Assembly: GCF_030848575.1 (NCBI RefSeq)
Contig: NZ_JAVDDX010000002.1
Span: forward strand, 186,001-250,000
Length of the DNA: 64,000 nucleotides
Origin: Haloarcula sp. H-GB4
Lineage (GTDB): Archaea; Halobacteriota; Halobacteria; Halobacteriales; Haloarculaceae
Direction of reading: 5' to 3'
Below the pieces are notes generated by a model. It worked only from the letters and a program-made list of their open reading frames with translations, did not search any database and was not told the DNA's origin. Numbering within the stretch: position 1 is the stretch's first letter; every line of letters starts with the position of its first letter. Made by a program: the position numbers and the translations under genes. Of this stretch, positions 8,821-17,633 are shown piece by piece.

Positions 8821-9505
8821 TGACCAAACACCACCGGCCGTCGAAGACGTATCGACACAAGAGGCCCGCATGGGTGACGGGGCCGACGACCGCTTCAACT
8901 CGACGCTACGCGAGGCGTTCGGGTCGACGCCGTTCATCCTGACCAAGTTCGACAAGTTCATGAACTGGGTCCGGGGCTCCTCGATGTTCATGCTACAGTT
9001 CGGGATCGCCTGCTGTAGCATCGAAATGATCCACACCTACGCGATCAAGCACGACCTCGACCGCTTCGGTTCAGGGGTGCCGCGTGCGTCCCCGCGTCAG
9101 GCAGATGTCATTATCATTCCGGGGACCATCGTCTCGAAGTTCGCGCCGCGGATGAAGCGCGTCTACGACCAGATGCCCGAGCCGAAGTTCGTTGTCTCGA
9201 TGGGTTCCTGTACCATTTCCGGCGGCCCGTTCCAGGAAGGATACAACGTCATCAAGGGCGCGGAAGAGGTCATCCCGGTCGACATCCACGTGCCGGGTTG
9301 TCCGCCACGCCCCGAGGCACTCATCTACGGCGTCGCCAAGCTGCAAGAGCGCATCGCTGAGGGCGAGTCCTCGCCAGTGACGGTCAAACCCTATGAACTG
9401 GAGCAGTTCGGCGATCTCGAACAGGACGAGCTTGTGGACAAGCTCGCTAGCGAAATCGACGAGGAAGACCTCGTTATGCGGTACAACTGGAACGACTCCC
9501 CCTAA
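8813..9505 (+). CDS. nuoB: NADH dehydrogenase-like complex subunit B (N2 cluster)
   Basis: Carrier of the terminal 4Fe-4S cluster (N2) that reduces quinone. All four ligands are visible: adjacent Cys67-Cys68 in FGIACCSIEMIHT, Cys133 in GSCTISGGPF, and Cys163 in VPGCPPRPEALIYG. The 230-residue protein has acidic extensions at both ends, typical of salt-adapted proteins. It overlaps nuoA and is followed six bases later by the nuoCD fusion. Confidence 0.95.
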   Translation: MSSDQTPPAVEDVSTQEARMGDGADDRFNSTLREAFGSTPFILTKFDKFMNWVRGSSMFMLQFGIACCSIEMIHTYAIKHDLDRFGSGVPRASPRQADVIIIPGTIVSKFAPRMKRVYDQMPEPKFVVSMGSCTISGGPFQEGYNVIKGAEEVIPVDIHVPGCPPRPEALIYGVAKLQERIAEGESSPVTVKPYELEQFGDLEQDELVDKLASEIDEEDLVMRYNWNDSP

Positions 9506-9511
9506 CTTGCC

Positions 9512-11194
9512 ATGAGTTTAGAAAAACCATCACGCGATACGGCGCTTGACGTCGGAGTCACCGAGGACGGCCTCGATTACGACGCGCTTGCGGACCTGCT
9601 CGGGGGCCACGTCCTCGACCGTGAGGAGCACGTCAACGCCGAGGGGTTCGTTATCCGTCCCGACGAGGTTCAGGACGTCCTCTCAACGCTGAAAGAGGAA
9701 GCTGGGTTCGACCACTGCGCCTGTGTCACAGCACAGGAGTACGACGACCGGTACGAATCCATCTACCACCTGCGGAAGTACAACGACCCGACACAGGAGC
9801 TGTCGATTGTCGTCCCCTCACCGAAAGACGATCCGCACAACGAGTCGGCCGCTCGCGTTTATGACACCGCAGACTGGCATGAACGAGAGGCCTACGATTT
9901 GGTCGGCATCGACTACGACGACCACCCGGACCTCCGGCGCATCCTGCTGCCCGAGACCTGGCAGGGCCACCCCCTGAGCCAAGACTACAATCAGGACCAG
10001 CCACAGATCGTCTCGCTGCGAGAGCACGCGAATCCGCTGGAAGACGACAAGCGCAGCGAGGACGACCCGGACACGATGTTCGTCAATATCGGTCCGCACC
10101 ACCCGGCAACCCACGGCGTGCTCCACGTCGAGACGGTGCTTGACGGCGAGCAGATCGCCGACCTCGAACCCGATATCGGCTACCTGCACCGCTGTGAGGA
10201 GCAGATGTGCCAGCAGGGAACCTACCGCCATCAGATCATGCCGTACCCCGACCGATGGGACTACATTTCCGCTGGCATTCTCAATGAGTGGGCGTACGCG
10301 CGCGCTGCCGAGGACCTCGCGGATATCGAGGTTCCCGAATACGCACAGGTCATCCGGACGATGGCGGCAGAGATGTGCCGGATCGCCTCGCACGAACTCG
10401 CACTGGCGACGTTCGCGCTGGACGTGTTCGGTGACTTCACCGCAGTCTTCCAGTACGGGATCCGCGACCGCGAAATCGTCCAGAACCTGCTCGAAGATCT
10501 GACCGGCCAGCGGCTGATGTTCAACTACCTCCGACTGGGCGGGGTTGCCTGGGATCTGCCAGAGCCTCGCGAGGAGTACTTCGAGAAGATCCGCGACTTC
10601 CTCGACGATCTCCCGCACAAGCTCGAAGAGATCCACGACCTCGTCACCGGTAACGAGATTTTCCAGATGCGGTGTGTCGACACCGGCGTCCTCTCCCCGG
10701 AGCAGGTCAAGCAGTACGGCGCAACCGGTCCCGTGGCACGCGGCTCTGGCGTCGACTACGACATCCGGCGGGACGACCCATACGGCTACTACGACGAACT
10801 CGACTGGAACGTCGTCACCGAGCAGGGCGGCGACAACTTCAGTCGTGTTCTCGTCCGCCTTCGTGAGGTCGAGGAGTCGGCCCGCATCATCGAGCAGTGT
10901 GTCGACCTGCTGGAGCAGTGGCCGGAAGACGACCGCGAGATTCAGGCTAACGTCCCGCGGACGCTCCGCCCGGACCCCGACAAGGAGATCTACCGCTCTG
11001 TCGAGGGCGCGAAGGGTGAACTCGGCATCTACATCCGCTCAGATGGGACAGACAAGCCGGCGCGGTTCAAGATCCGCAGTCCGTGCTTCTCGAACCTGCA
11101 GACGCTGCCGGAGATGTCTCAGGGCGAATACATCCCTGACATGATCGCCTCGCTCGGGAGCCTCGACATCGTACTCGGGGAGGTGGACCGGTAA
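9512..11194 (+). CDS. nuoCD: NADH dehydrogenase-like complex, fused subunits C and D
   Basis: One 560-residue chain joins the 30-kDa subunit (NuoC, about 1-185; HEREAYDLVGIDYDDHPDLR, LPETWQGHPLSQDY) to the 49-kDa subunit (NuoD, about 190-560; NIGPHHPATHGVLH, IGYLHRCEEQMCQ, YPDRWDYIS). NuoD with NuoB lines the quinone cavity, and its HPATHG motif holds a quinone-proximal His. The same fusion is known in E. coli and haloarchaea. The stop codon overlaps the nuoH start by one base, so translation is probably coupled. Confidence 0.94.
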   Translation: MSLEKPSRDTALDVGVTEDGLDYDALADLLGGHVLDREEHVNAEGFVIRPDEVQDVLSTLKEEAGFDHCACVTAQEYDDRYESIYHLRKYNDPTQELSIVVPSPKDDPHNESAARVYDTADWHEREAYDLVGIDYDDHPDLRRILLPETWQGHPLSQDYNQDQPQIVSLREHANPLEDDKRSEDDPDTMFVNIGPHHPATHGVLHVETVLDGEQIADLEPDIGYLHRCEEQMCQQGTYRHQIMPYPDRWDYISAGILNEWAYARAAEDLADIEVPEYAQVIRTMAAEMCRIASHELALATFALDVFGDFTAVFQYGIRDREIVQNLLEDLTGQRLMFNYLRLGGVAWDLPEPREEYFEKIRDFLDDLPHKLEEIHDLVTGNEIFQMRCVDTGVLSPEQVKQYGATGPVARGSGVDYDIRRDDPYGYYDELDWNVVTEQGGDNFSRVLVRLREVEESARIIEQCVDLLEQWPEDDREIQANVPRTLRPDPDKEIYRSVEGAKGELGIYIRSDGTDKPARFKIRSPCFSNLQTLPEMSQGEYIPDMIASLGSLDIVLGEVDR

Positions 11195-12237
11195 TGCAGT
11201 CGGCGCCGTTACCGGAAACGCTCGCGAACCTGCTTGGGCTTGACCCCAACAGCACGGCCGTGATGATCGTGATGAGCCTCATCGGCGCGGGGCTCATTGG
11301 GACGCTCATGATGACGAACACGGCGCTTGCTGGTCCGTGGGCGAAGCGAAAAATTACGGCCGCGTTCACCGACCGCATCGCTGTCGACCGTATCGGCCCC
11401 TACGGGCTGTTCATCATCGTGGCCGACGCCGTCCGCCTGCTCTCGAAGGAACTCATCGTTCCCGAAGGCGTCGACCGGCCGGCGTGGGACCTCGCGCCGC
11501 TCATCATTGCTAGCACCGCGCTGCTCGGGTTCGCTGTTATCCCGATGGGGAACGGCATCCAGCTCGCCGACCCCGAGGTCGGCCTAGCGTACGTGTTTGC
11601 GACGGCCTCGATGGCCTCCATCGGTCTGGTAATGGCCGGCTACGCATCGAACAACAAGTACTCATTCCTCGGCGGGCTGCGTGCTGTCGCGCAAAACCTC
11701 GCCTACGAAATCCCGCTCATCCTGACGGGCGCGTCGGTCGTCATCTTCGCCGGCTCGCTCCAGATGAGCGAGATCGTCGCGGCCCAGCAGCAGTCGCTGA
11801 TCGGTCCGCTGCCGTCGTGGTACGCGTTCGTGAACCCCTTCGCGTTCGTGCTGTTCATGATTGCGAACCTCGCAGAGGTCGGCCGCAATCCGTTCGACAT
11901 CCCGGAAGCACCGACCGAGATTGTCGCCGGCTACCAGACCGAGTACTCCTCGGTGTACTTCGTGCTCGTCTACCTCGGGGAGTTCATCCACATCTTCCTC
12001 GGTGGGGCGATCATCGCCACGATCTTCCTCGGCGGCCCGGCCGGTCCGGTTCTGCCGGGCATCGTCTGGTTCCTCATCAAGATCTGGGGCGTCTTCCTGT
12101 TCACGCAGTGGGCCCGCTCGGCGGTCCCGCGCGTCCGGATCGACCAGCTTATCGAAATCGGTTGGAAGGGAATGTTGGTGCTCTCGCTGGCGAACCTGCT
12201 GCTGACCGCGGTTATCGTCGGGGTGACCGTCCAATGA
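11194..12237 (+). CDS. nuoH: NADH dehydrogenase-like complex subunit H
   Basis: Membrane subunit H (ND1 type), 347 residues with about eight to nine transmembrane helices. It links the quinone site to the proton-pumping arm. Conserved loops are recognisable: DAVRLLSKELIVPEG, RAVAQNLAYEIPL, and EVGRNPFDIPEAPTEIVAGY, which carries the acidic residues of the quinone tunnel. Its ATG shares one base with the nuoCD stop. A 16-codon reading frame bridges its stop and the nuoI start. Confidence 0.95.
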   Translation: MQSAPLPETLANLLGLDPNSTAVMIVMSLIGAGLIGTLMMTNTALAGPWAKRKITAAFTDRIAVDRIGPYGLFIIVADAVRLLSKELIVPEGVDRPAWDLAPLIIASTALLGFAVIPMGNGIQLADPEVGLAYVFATASMASIGLVMAGYASNNKYSFLGGLRAVAQNLAYEIPLILTGASVVIFAGSLQMSEIVAAQQQSLIGPLPSWYAFVNPFAFVLFMIANLAEVGRNPFDIPEAPTEIVAGYQTEYSSVYFVLVYLGEFIHIFLGGAIIATIFLGGPAGPVLPGIVWFLIKIWGVFLFTQWARSAVPRVRIDQLIEIGWKGMLVLSLANLLLTAVIVGVTVQ

Positions 12238-12284
12238 CGGCCACGCGAACCGACCCACGAGCGACTGGAGGAGACCTGTCATGA
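12234..12284 (+). CDS. Possible 16-residue coupling ORF between nuoH and nuoI
   Basis: The last bases of nuoH form an ATGA overlap that opens a 16-codon frame (MTATRTDPRATGGDLS) whose own stop forms another ATGA with the nuoI ATG at 12281. A GGAGGAG stretch (12268-12274) sits seven bases before nuoI and can serve as its ribosome binding site. The frame could allow ribosomes to pass from nuoH to nuoI by termination-reinitiation. It may equally be a chance frame in a normal 43-base spacer; the peptide itself shows no family features. Confidence 0.25.
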   Translation: MTATRTDPRATGGDLS

Positions 12285-12742
12285 TTGGAATCCTGAAATC
12301 AATGGCGACGACGATGAAACACGCCCTCGACGGGGAGACGTTCACGGTGGAGTACCCGGACGTCGCCCCCGAGGTGAGCCCCCGCTTCCGCGGCGTCCAC
12401 AAGTGGAGCCAAGAGCGGTGTATCTGGTGTCGGCAGTGTGAGAACGTCTGCCCGAACAACACCATCCAGATCGTGATGGACGAGCAGCGCAACGGTGAGC
12501 AGTACAACCTCCACATCGGCCAGTGTATCTACTGCCGGCTGTGCGAGGAAGTCTGCCCGACCGACGCGATCCTGCTGACCCAGAACTTCGAGTTCACTGC
12601 GGACACGAAAGACGAGTTCGCCTACGACAAGGAACAACTCAAGAACGTGCCGTGGTACAAGGATATCGACCCACTGGAGTCACGCGAACCCGACCGGGGC
12701 GCGTGGATCGGCGAGGGCGACGGCGAAGTCGACTACCAGTAA
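12281..12742 (+). CDS. nuoI: NADH dehydrogenase-like complex subunit I (2x 4Fe-4S ferredoxin type)
   Basis: This 153-residue protein holds two 4Fe-4S binding motifs, CIWCRQCENVCP (Cys47, 50, 53, 57) and CIYCRLCEEVCP (Cys82, 85, 88, 92). These are the N6a/N6b clusters that pass electrons to NuoB. In haloarchaea, which lack the NADH-oxidising E/F/G module, NuoI is probably where the still unidentified electron donor docks. A later ATG at 12302 (MATTMKHALDG) is possible; 12281 is chosen for its ATGA coupling and the upstream GGAGGAG. After it comes the only sizeable gap in the operon. Confidence 0.94.
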   Translation: MIGILKSMATTMKHALDGETFTVEYPDVAPEVSPRFRGVHKWSQERCIWCRQCENVCPNNTIQIVMDEQRNGEQYNLHIGQCIYCRLCEEVCPTDAILLTQNFEFTADTKDEFAYDKEQLKNVPWYKDIDPLESREPDRGAWIGEGDGEVDYQ

Positions 12743-13036
12743 TCCTTCGACGGATTTTCAGCGGGTTTGTATCAATGCACTCGAAGCGACTGCTCTGTTC
12801 TTACTAGCGCGGACTTCCACAGAACAGCCGCATCCGCTCAAGGAGATTGGCTTTCCAGTGTCGATTCGAGAGTGGTGTGACAGTACGCGGCACCGAAAAT
12901 GATTGTTTTCTTATATATGTTCGCACGTAAGACGGGAGTGCCCCGAAATATAGAGTCCATACCGGCAAACAGTGGCTCTACTGGCGAGACGAAAGAGGAA
13001 TCTTCAAAGGGACGCCGCAAAGAGTCTCCAAGTAAG
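12743..13036 (+). promoter_or_regulatory. 294-base gap splitting the nuo operon, with a candidate internal promoter
   Basis: No gene is apparent here, while every other nuo junction is overlapping or nearly so. A strong TATA-like element, TTATATAT at 12911-12918, preceded by a T-rich stretch, would start transcription near 12940, about 95 bases before nuoJ1. The purine-rich leader before nuoJ1 contains no clear Shine-Dalgarno. This suggests that J1-J2-K-L-M-N (the membrane arm) can be transcribed separately from A-I. Confidence 0.45.
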
Positions 13037-13306
13037 ATGGCACTGGCAGAGTCAATTGCGTTCGCGCTGTTCGCTATCGTAACAGTGGGCAGCGCTGCGG
13101 GCGTCGTGTTAGTCCGGGACGTCTGGCACTCGGCGCTGTTACTGGGCGTGTCCCTTATCAGCGTCGCAGTGTTTTACGTCATGAACCAGGCGGCGTTCGT
13201 CGCAACGATGCAGATCCTGGTGTATGTCGGCGGCGTCCTCATTCTCATCACCTTCGCGGTGATGCTGACCCGCGAGGACGAGTCGGTGATCGAGGTGACA
13301 CCATGA
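13037..13306 (+). CDS. nuoJ1: NADH dehydrogenase-like complex subunit J, N-terminal half
   Basis: Eighty-nine residues with three transmembrane helices, matching the first half of bacterial NuoJ (ND6): SALLLGVSLISVAVFYVM, then QILVYVGGVLILITFAVML, which contains the conserved TM3 Tyr/Gly pattern. The second half is encoded by the next gene, which starts at 13303 and overlaps this one by four bases (ATGA). Splitting NuoJ in two is a known haloarchaeal arrangement. The ATG at 13037 was chosen because the upstream in-frame codons are basic and not membrane-like. Confidence 0.9.
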   Translation: MALAESIAFALFAIVTVGSAAGVVLVRDVWHSALLLGVSLISVAVFYVMNQAAFVATMQILVYVGGVLILITFAVMLTREDESVIEVTP

Positions 13307-13701
13307 CCACAAAGCCCGAACTACAGACGGAGGGGAGTTTCGTCGCGGGACTGGCCGCAATCGCCCTGTTCGTCGTCCTCGGTGCAGTGTTCATGGGCGT
13401 CTCGTTTCCCGCGCCAGCGGGCTTCGGTGAGGGAGCGGCAATAACCAAGAGCCTCGGCGCGGCGATGTTCGATATCGCCCCGGGCGTGATTATGGGCAAG
13501 GGTGAGACGGCCGTTCCCGGTGAAGGGTTCCTTGTCGCGTTCGAGGTTATCGACATCGTGCTGGTGGCCGCACTTGTCGGCTCCGTCATGCTCGCCCGAC
13601 GCGAAGTCGCTGGCGAATCAGTAACACTCGGTGTCGAAACCACGGACGACGACGACATGGCCGTTGCCGCTGACGGTGGTCCGGGAGGTGACGACTCGTG
13701 A
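13303..13701 (+). CDS. nuoJ2: NADH dehydrogenase-like complex subunit J, C-terminal half
   Basis: This 132-residue protein has two membrane segments (AGLAAIALFVVLGAVFMGV near the start and IDIVLVAALVGSVMLARRE near residue 85), which together complete a NuoJ subunit. Its acidic C-terminal tail (about 105-132) is an extension not found in bacterial NuoJ. It overlaps nuoJ1 by four bases and nuoK by four bases (GTGA), so the three are almost certainly translated as a coupled set. Confidence 0.85.
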   Translation: MTTKPELQTEGSFVAGLAAIALFVVLGAVFMGVSFPAPAGFGEGAAITKSLGAAMFDIAPGVIMGKGETAVPGEGFLVAFEVIDIVLVAALVGSVMLARREVAGESVTLGVETTDDDDMAVAADGGPGGDDS

Positions 13702-14000
13702 TTCCGGCTGAAACGTATCTCCTCCTGTCGGCGGCCATATTCTGTATCGGCCTGTTCGGCATCCTCACCCGACGGAACGCGCTCATCTTCCTGATGTCCG
13801 TCGAGCTGATGTTGAACGCTGCGAACATCAACCTCGTCGCGTTCTCACTGCAACACGGGAACCTCACCGGCCAGGTGTTCAGCCTGTTCACGATGGCACT
13901 CGCCGCCGCGGAGGTCGCCATCGGGATCGGTATCGTCCTGGTCCTGTACCGCAACTTCTCAGACGTGGACGTGACGAAGGCGACGACGATGAGGTGGTAA
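13698..14000 (+). CDS. nuoK: NADH dehydrogenase-like complex subunit K
   Basis: NuoK (ND4L type), exactly 100 residues, the usual length, with three transmembrane helices. The two conserved membrane glutamates of the proton path are in MSVELMLNAANINLVAF and AAAEVAIGIGIVLVLYRN. Translation starts at a GTG that overlaps the nuoJ2 stop. Three bases separate it from nuoL. Confidence 0.95.
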   Translation: MIPAETYLLLSAAIFCIGLFGILTRRNALIFLMSVELMLNAANINLVAFSLQHGNLTGQVFSLFTMALAAAEVAIGIGIVLVLYRNFSDVDVTKATTMRW

Positions 14001-14003
14001 CAG

Positions 14004-16097
14004 ATGGCTGCATTCACATACGCTCCGGCGATTGTCCTGCTGCCGTTTGTATCGTTCCTCGTCGCGCTGTTTGCCGGCGACCGCATGCCGAAAGGCGGCG
14101 CGCTCGCAGGCATCACCGCGACGGGTGGATCGCTCCTGCTGTCGATCTGGGTCGCGCTGACAGTGGCCGGCGGTGAAGTCCACAACGAGATGCTGTACAC
14201 GTGGACCGCAAGCGTCGAGTCACTCCGGCTGAACTTCGGCCTGCTACTTGACCCGCTGTCGGCGCTCATGCTGCTTATCGTCTGTCTCATCTCGTTCCTC
14301 GTCCACATATTCTCACTTGGCTACATGAACGACGAGGGCGAGACTGGCCTCCCGCGCTATTACGCCGGACTCGGCCTGTTCACAGCAAGTATGCTCGGGT
14401 TTGTTGTCGCCAACAACCTCCTGATGGCGTTCATGTTCTTCGAGCTGGTGGGCCTGTGTTCGTACCTGCTCATCGGCTTCTGGTTCCGTCAGGATGGCCC
14501 GCCGAGCGCCGCGAAGAAAGCGTTCCTGGTCACCCGCTTCGGTGACTACTTCTTCCTCATCGGCGTCGTCGGCATCTTCGCTACGTTCGGGACTGGCCTG
14601 TTCGCCCCGATTACGCAGGGCGGCGAAGTGGTCGCCGAGAGCTTCCCGATGCTGGCCGAACACGCCATCGTTGAGGGCGAGGTTGAGGGCATCGCGATGC
14701 TGGAGACGGTCGGCATGGGCCCACAGGCCTGGTTCACCGTGCTCGGCCTCCTCGTGCTTGGCGGCGTTGTCGGCAAGTCCGCGCAGTTCCCGCTGCACAC
14801 GTGGCTACCCGACGCGATGGAAGGTCCGACGCCGGTCTCAGCGCTGATTCACGCGGCGACGATGGTCGCAGCCGGTGTGTACCTCGTCGCGCGTATGTAC
14901 GGCTTCTACGCGCTCTCGCCGACGGCACTGGCCGTCATCGCTCTTATCGGCGGCTTCACCGCACTGTTTGCGGCAACGATGGGCCTGGTCAAACAGGAAA
15001 TCAAGCAAGTGCTCGCGTACTCCACTATCTCGCAGTACGGATACATGATGCTCGCGCTGGGATCGGGTGGCTACGTGGCCGCGGTCTTCCACCTGACGAC
15101 CCACGCCGTGTTCAAGGCGCTGCTGTTCCTCGGTGCAGGGTCGGTCATCATCGCCATGCACCACAACGAGAACATGTGGGACATGGGCGGTCTGAAAGAT
15201 CGGATGCCGGTGACCTACTGGACGTTCCTCGCCGGCTCGCTCGCACTGGCCGGTATTGTTCCGTTCGCCGGCTTCTGGTCCAAGGACGAGGTGCTGTACG
15301 AGGCACTCATCCACGGCTTCGGCACTGAGGGTGGCCTCGGCACGGTCTACCTCGCCGCGTACGCGATGGGGCTGCTGGCCGTGTTCTTCACCGGCTTCTA
15401 CACCTTCCGGATGGTGTACCTGACCTTCCACGGCGACGCGCGCTCGGACACCGCACGTGACCCCGAGCCAGTCCGCTGGAACGTCAAGGGCCCGCTGACG
15501 GTGCTTGGCATCCTCGCCACGACGATCGGGTTCATCAACATGAAGCCCGTCGCGGAACTGACCGGTGCGCACATCGACTTCCTGCACGTGTGGCTCAACG
15601 GCCCTGAAGAGGGTGGCTGGCCCGCGGCGCTCAACACTGGACTGCACCACTACGAGACGCTCCTGCACGACGTGGCTCACGTTGCAGCGGGCTACCCGCT
15701 CGGTGAGACAACGACGCTGCTCGCCTCTGCGGGGGTTTCGCTGGCTCTCGCACTTGCTGGCGTGCTCGTCGCGCGGAGCCTCTATGCCGGTGCCGACCCA
15801 GTCGAGCATACCGACAAGCTTGGCGGTCTGAAGACGCTACTCATGCACAACTACTATCAGGACGAATATCAGGTGTGGCTCGCGACGGGTGTCACCTACC
15901 CGCTCGCCCGTGTGATGAACAAGTTCGACCAGGGTGTCGTTGACGGTGTCGTCAACGGCATCTCCAGCGTGAGCCTGTTCGGCGGCAGCCGCATCCGACG
16001 CATCCAGTCCGGCGTCGTCAGCAACTACGCGACGCTGCTGACGCTTGGACTCGTGCTCTTGCTTGCTGCCTTTGGCGTCATGGGAGGGTGGTTCTAG
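14004..16097 (+). CDS. nuoL: NADH dehydrogenase-like complex subunit L (antiporter-like)
   Basis: The largest antiporter-like pump subunit (ND5 type), 697 residues and about 16 membrane helices. Conserved proton-channel regions include FFELVGLCSYLLIGFW (Glu of TM5), GVVGKSAQFPLHTWLPDAME (Lys of TM7) and HAATMVAAGVYL. The C-terminal region should form the lateral helix along the membrane arm. The stop codon TAG is followed directly by the nuoM ATG. Confidence 0.95.
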   Translation: MAAFTYAPAIVLLPFVSFLVALFAGDRMPKGGALAGITATGGSLLLSIWVALTVAGGEVHNEMLYTWTASVESLRLNFGLLLDPLSALMLLIVCLISFLVHIFSLGYMNDEGETGLPRYYAGLGLFTASMLGFVVANNLLMAFMFFELVGLCSYLLIGFWFRQDGPPSAAKKAFLVTRFGDYFFLIGVVGIFATFGTGLFAPITQGGEVVAESFPMLAEHAIVEGEVEGIAMLETVGMGPQAWFTVLGLLVLGGVVGKSAQFPLHTWLPDAMEGPTPVSALIHAATMVAAGVYLVARMYGFYALSPTALAVIALIGGFTALFAATMGLVKQEIKQVLAYSTISQYGYMMLALGSGGYVAAVFHLTTHAVFKALLFLGAGSVIIAMHHNENMWDMGGLKDRMPVTYWTFLAGSLALAGIVPFAGFWSKDEVLYEALIHGFGTEGGLGTVYLAAYAMGLLAVFFTGFYTFRMVYLTFHGDARSDTARDPEPVRWNVKGPLTVLGILATTIGFINMKPVAELTGAHIDFLHVWLNGPEEGGWPAALNTGLHHYETLLHDVAHVAAGYPLGETTTLLASAGVSLALALAGVLVARSLYAGADPVEHTDKLGGLKTLLMHNYYQDEYQVWLATGVTYPLARVMNKFDQGVVDGVVNGISSVSLFGGSRIRRIQSGVVSNYATLLTLGLVLLLAAFGVMGGWF

Positions 16098-17633
16098 ATG
16101 TGGGTCGCCGCGCTCCTGCTTGTGACCCTGCTGGGAACCGGGCTCGTGTTCCTCTCGCCTGACCGGTACGCCGGAAAGCTCGCCGCAGCCGTCAGTGCGG
16201 TGCCGGCGCTCGGTAGCATCTACATGTACTGGGTGTACCTCACGCAGTACGGCGGCACGGGGAATGCCCTCCTGTCACCCGCTGACATCGCGTTCGGCCA
16301 GCAGATCCCATGGATCACGCTGGGTGAACTGGAAGTGTCGTACTACGTCGGCCTCGACGGCATTAGCATGCCGCTGCTTGCGCTGACGACGGTCCTGACG
16401 ACGCTCGCCATCGTGTCCGCGTGGACGCCTATCGACGAGCGCCAGTCCCAGTTCTACGGACTGATGCTGTTCATGGAAGTGAGCCTCATCGGCGTGTTCT
16501 CCGCGCTCGATTTCTTCCTCTGGTTCGTCTTCTGGGAGGGCGTCCTCATCCCAATGTATCTGCTCATCGGTATCTGGGGCGGCCCGCGCCGGAAGTACGC
16601 CGCGATCAAGTTCTTCGTCTACACGAACGTGGCGTCGCTGGTCATGTTCGCGGGCCTGTTCGCGCTCGTGTTCAGCACTGACCTCACGTCGCTGTCCCTG
16701 CCCGCGATGGCCGAGGCGTTCCGTACCGCAAGCGGACTCCCGACCATCGCCGGCGTGAACCTGATGACCATCTCCTTCATCCTGATGTTCTTCGGGTTCG
16801 CAGTGAAGGTGCCCGTCTTCCCGCTGCACACGTGGCTCCCTGACGCTCACGTCGAAGCCCCGACGCCGGTGTCGGTCATGCTGGCCGGCGTCCTCCTGAA
16901 GATGGGGACCTACGCACTGCTGCGGTTCAACTTCACGATGCTCGCTGACACGGCCCGTCAGCTCGCGGTTCCGCTGGCGATTATCGGCGTTGTCAGCGTT
17001 ATCTACGGCGCAATGCTCGCGCTGGCACAGCGCGACCTCAAACGCATCGTCGCCTACTCCTCGATTTCGTCGATGGGTTATGTCATCTTAGGTCTCGTCG
17101 CGTTCACGCCCTATGGCATGGGCGGGGCGACCTTCCAGATGATCGCCCACGGCCTCATTTCGGGGCTGATGTTCATGGCTGTCGGTGTCATCTACAACAC
17201 GACGCACACGCGCATGGTCGGCGATATGTCCGGCCTCGCGGACCGGATGCCTTGGACGGTCGGCATCTTCGTCGCCGCCGCCTTCGGCTACATGGGCCTG
17301 CCGCTGATGGCCGGCTTCGCCGGGGAGTACTTCATCTTCCAGGGTTCGTTCAACGCGCCGACGCTCGGTGGGGCTGCACCGGTACTGACCTCGCTGGCGA
17401 TGTTCGGCATCGTCATTGTCGCCGGCTATCTGCTGTGGGCCATGCAGCGCACGCTGTTCGGTGGCTTCAATCTGGAGACGGACTACGAGGTCAGCCCGGC
17501 CGCGTTCCACGATGTCGCGCCGCTGGCCGTGTTGCTCCTGCTAGTCATCGCACTCGGTGTCGCACCGGACCTCTCCTTTGCCATGATACAGGACTCGATA
17601 TCACCAGTTCTCGAAATCGGAGGTGGTGCATAG
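16098..17633 (+). CDS. nuoM: NADH dehydrogenase-like complex subunit M (antiporter-like)
   Basis: ND4-type pump subunit, 511 residues and about 14 helices. FVFWEGVLIPMYLLIGIWGG carries the TM5 Glu, FAVKVPVFPLHTWLPDAHVE the TM7 Lys, and SSISSMGYVILG the TM8 region. It abuts nuoL with no spacer, and its stop abuts the nuoN ATG. Confidence 0.95.
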   Translation: MWVAALLLVTLLGTGLVFLSPDRYAGKLAAAVSAVPALGSIYMYWVYLTQYGGTGNALLSPADIAFGQQIPWITLGELEVSYYVGLDGISMPLLALTTVLTTLAIVSAWTPIDERQSQFYGLMLFMEVSLIGVFSALDFFLWFVFWEGVLIPMYLLIGIWGGPRRKYAAIKFFVYTNVASLVMFAGLFALVFSTDLTSLSLPAMAEAFRTASGLPTIAGVNLMTISFILMFFGFAVKVPVFPLHTWLPDAHVEAPTPVSVMLAGVLLKMGTYALLRFNFTMLADTARQLAVPLAIIGVVSVIYGAMLALAQRDLKRIVAYSSISSMGYVILGLVAFTPYGMGGATFQMIAHGLISGLMFMAVGVIYNTTHTRMVGDMSGLADRMPWTVGIFVAAAFGYMGLPLMAGFAGEYFIFQGSFNAPTLGGAAPVLTSLAMFGIVIVAGYLLWAMQRTLFGGFNLETDYEVSPAAFHDVAPLAVLLLLVIALGVAPDLSFAMIQDSISPVLEIGGGA

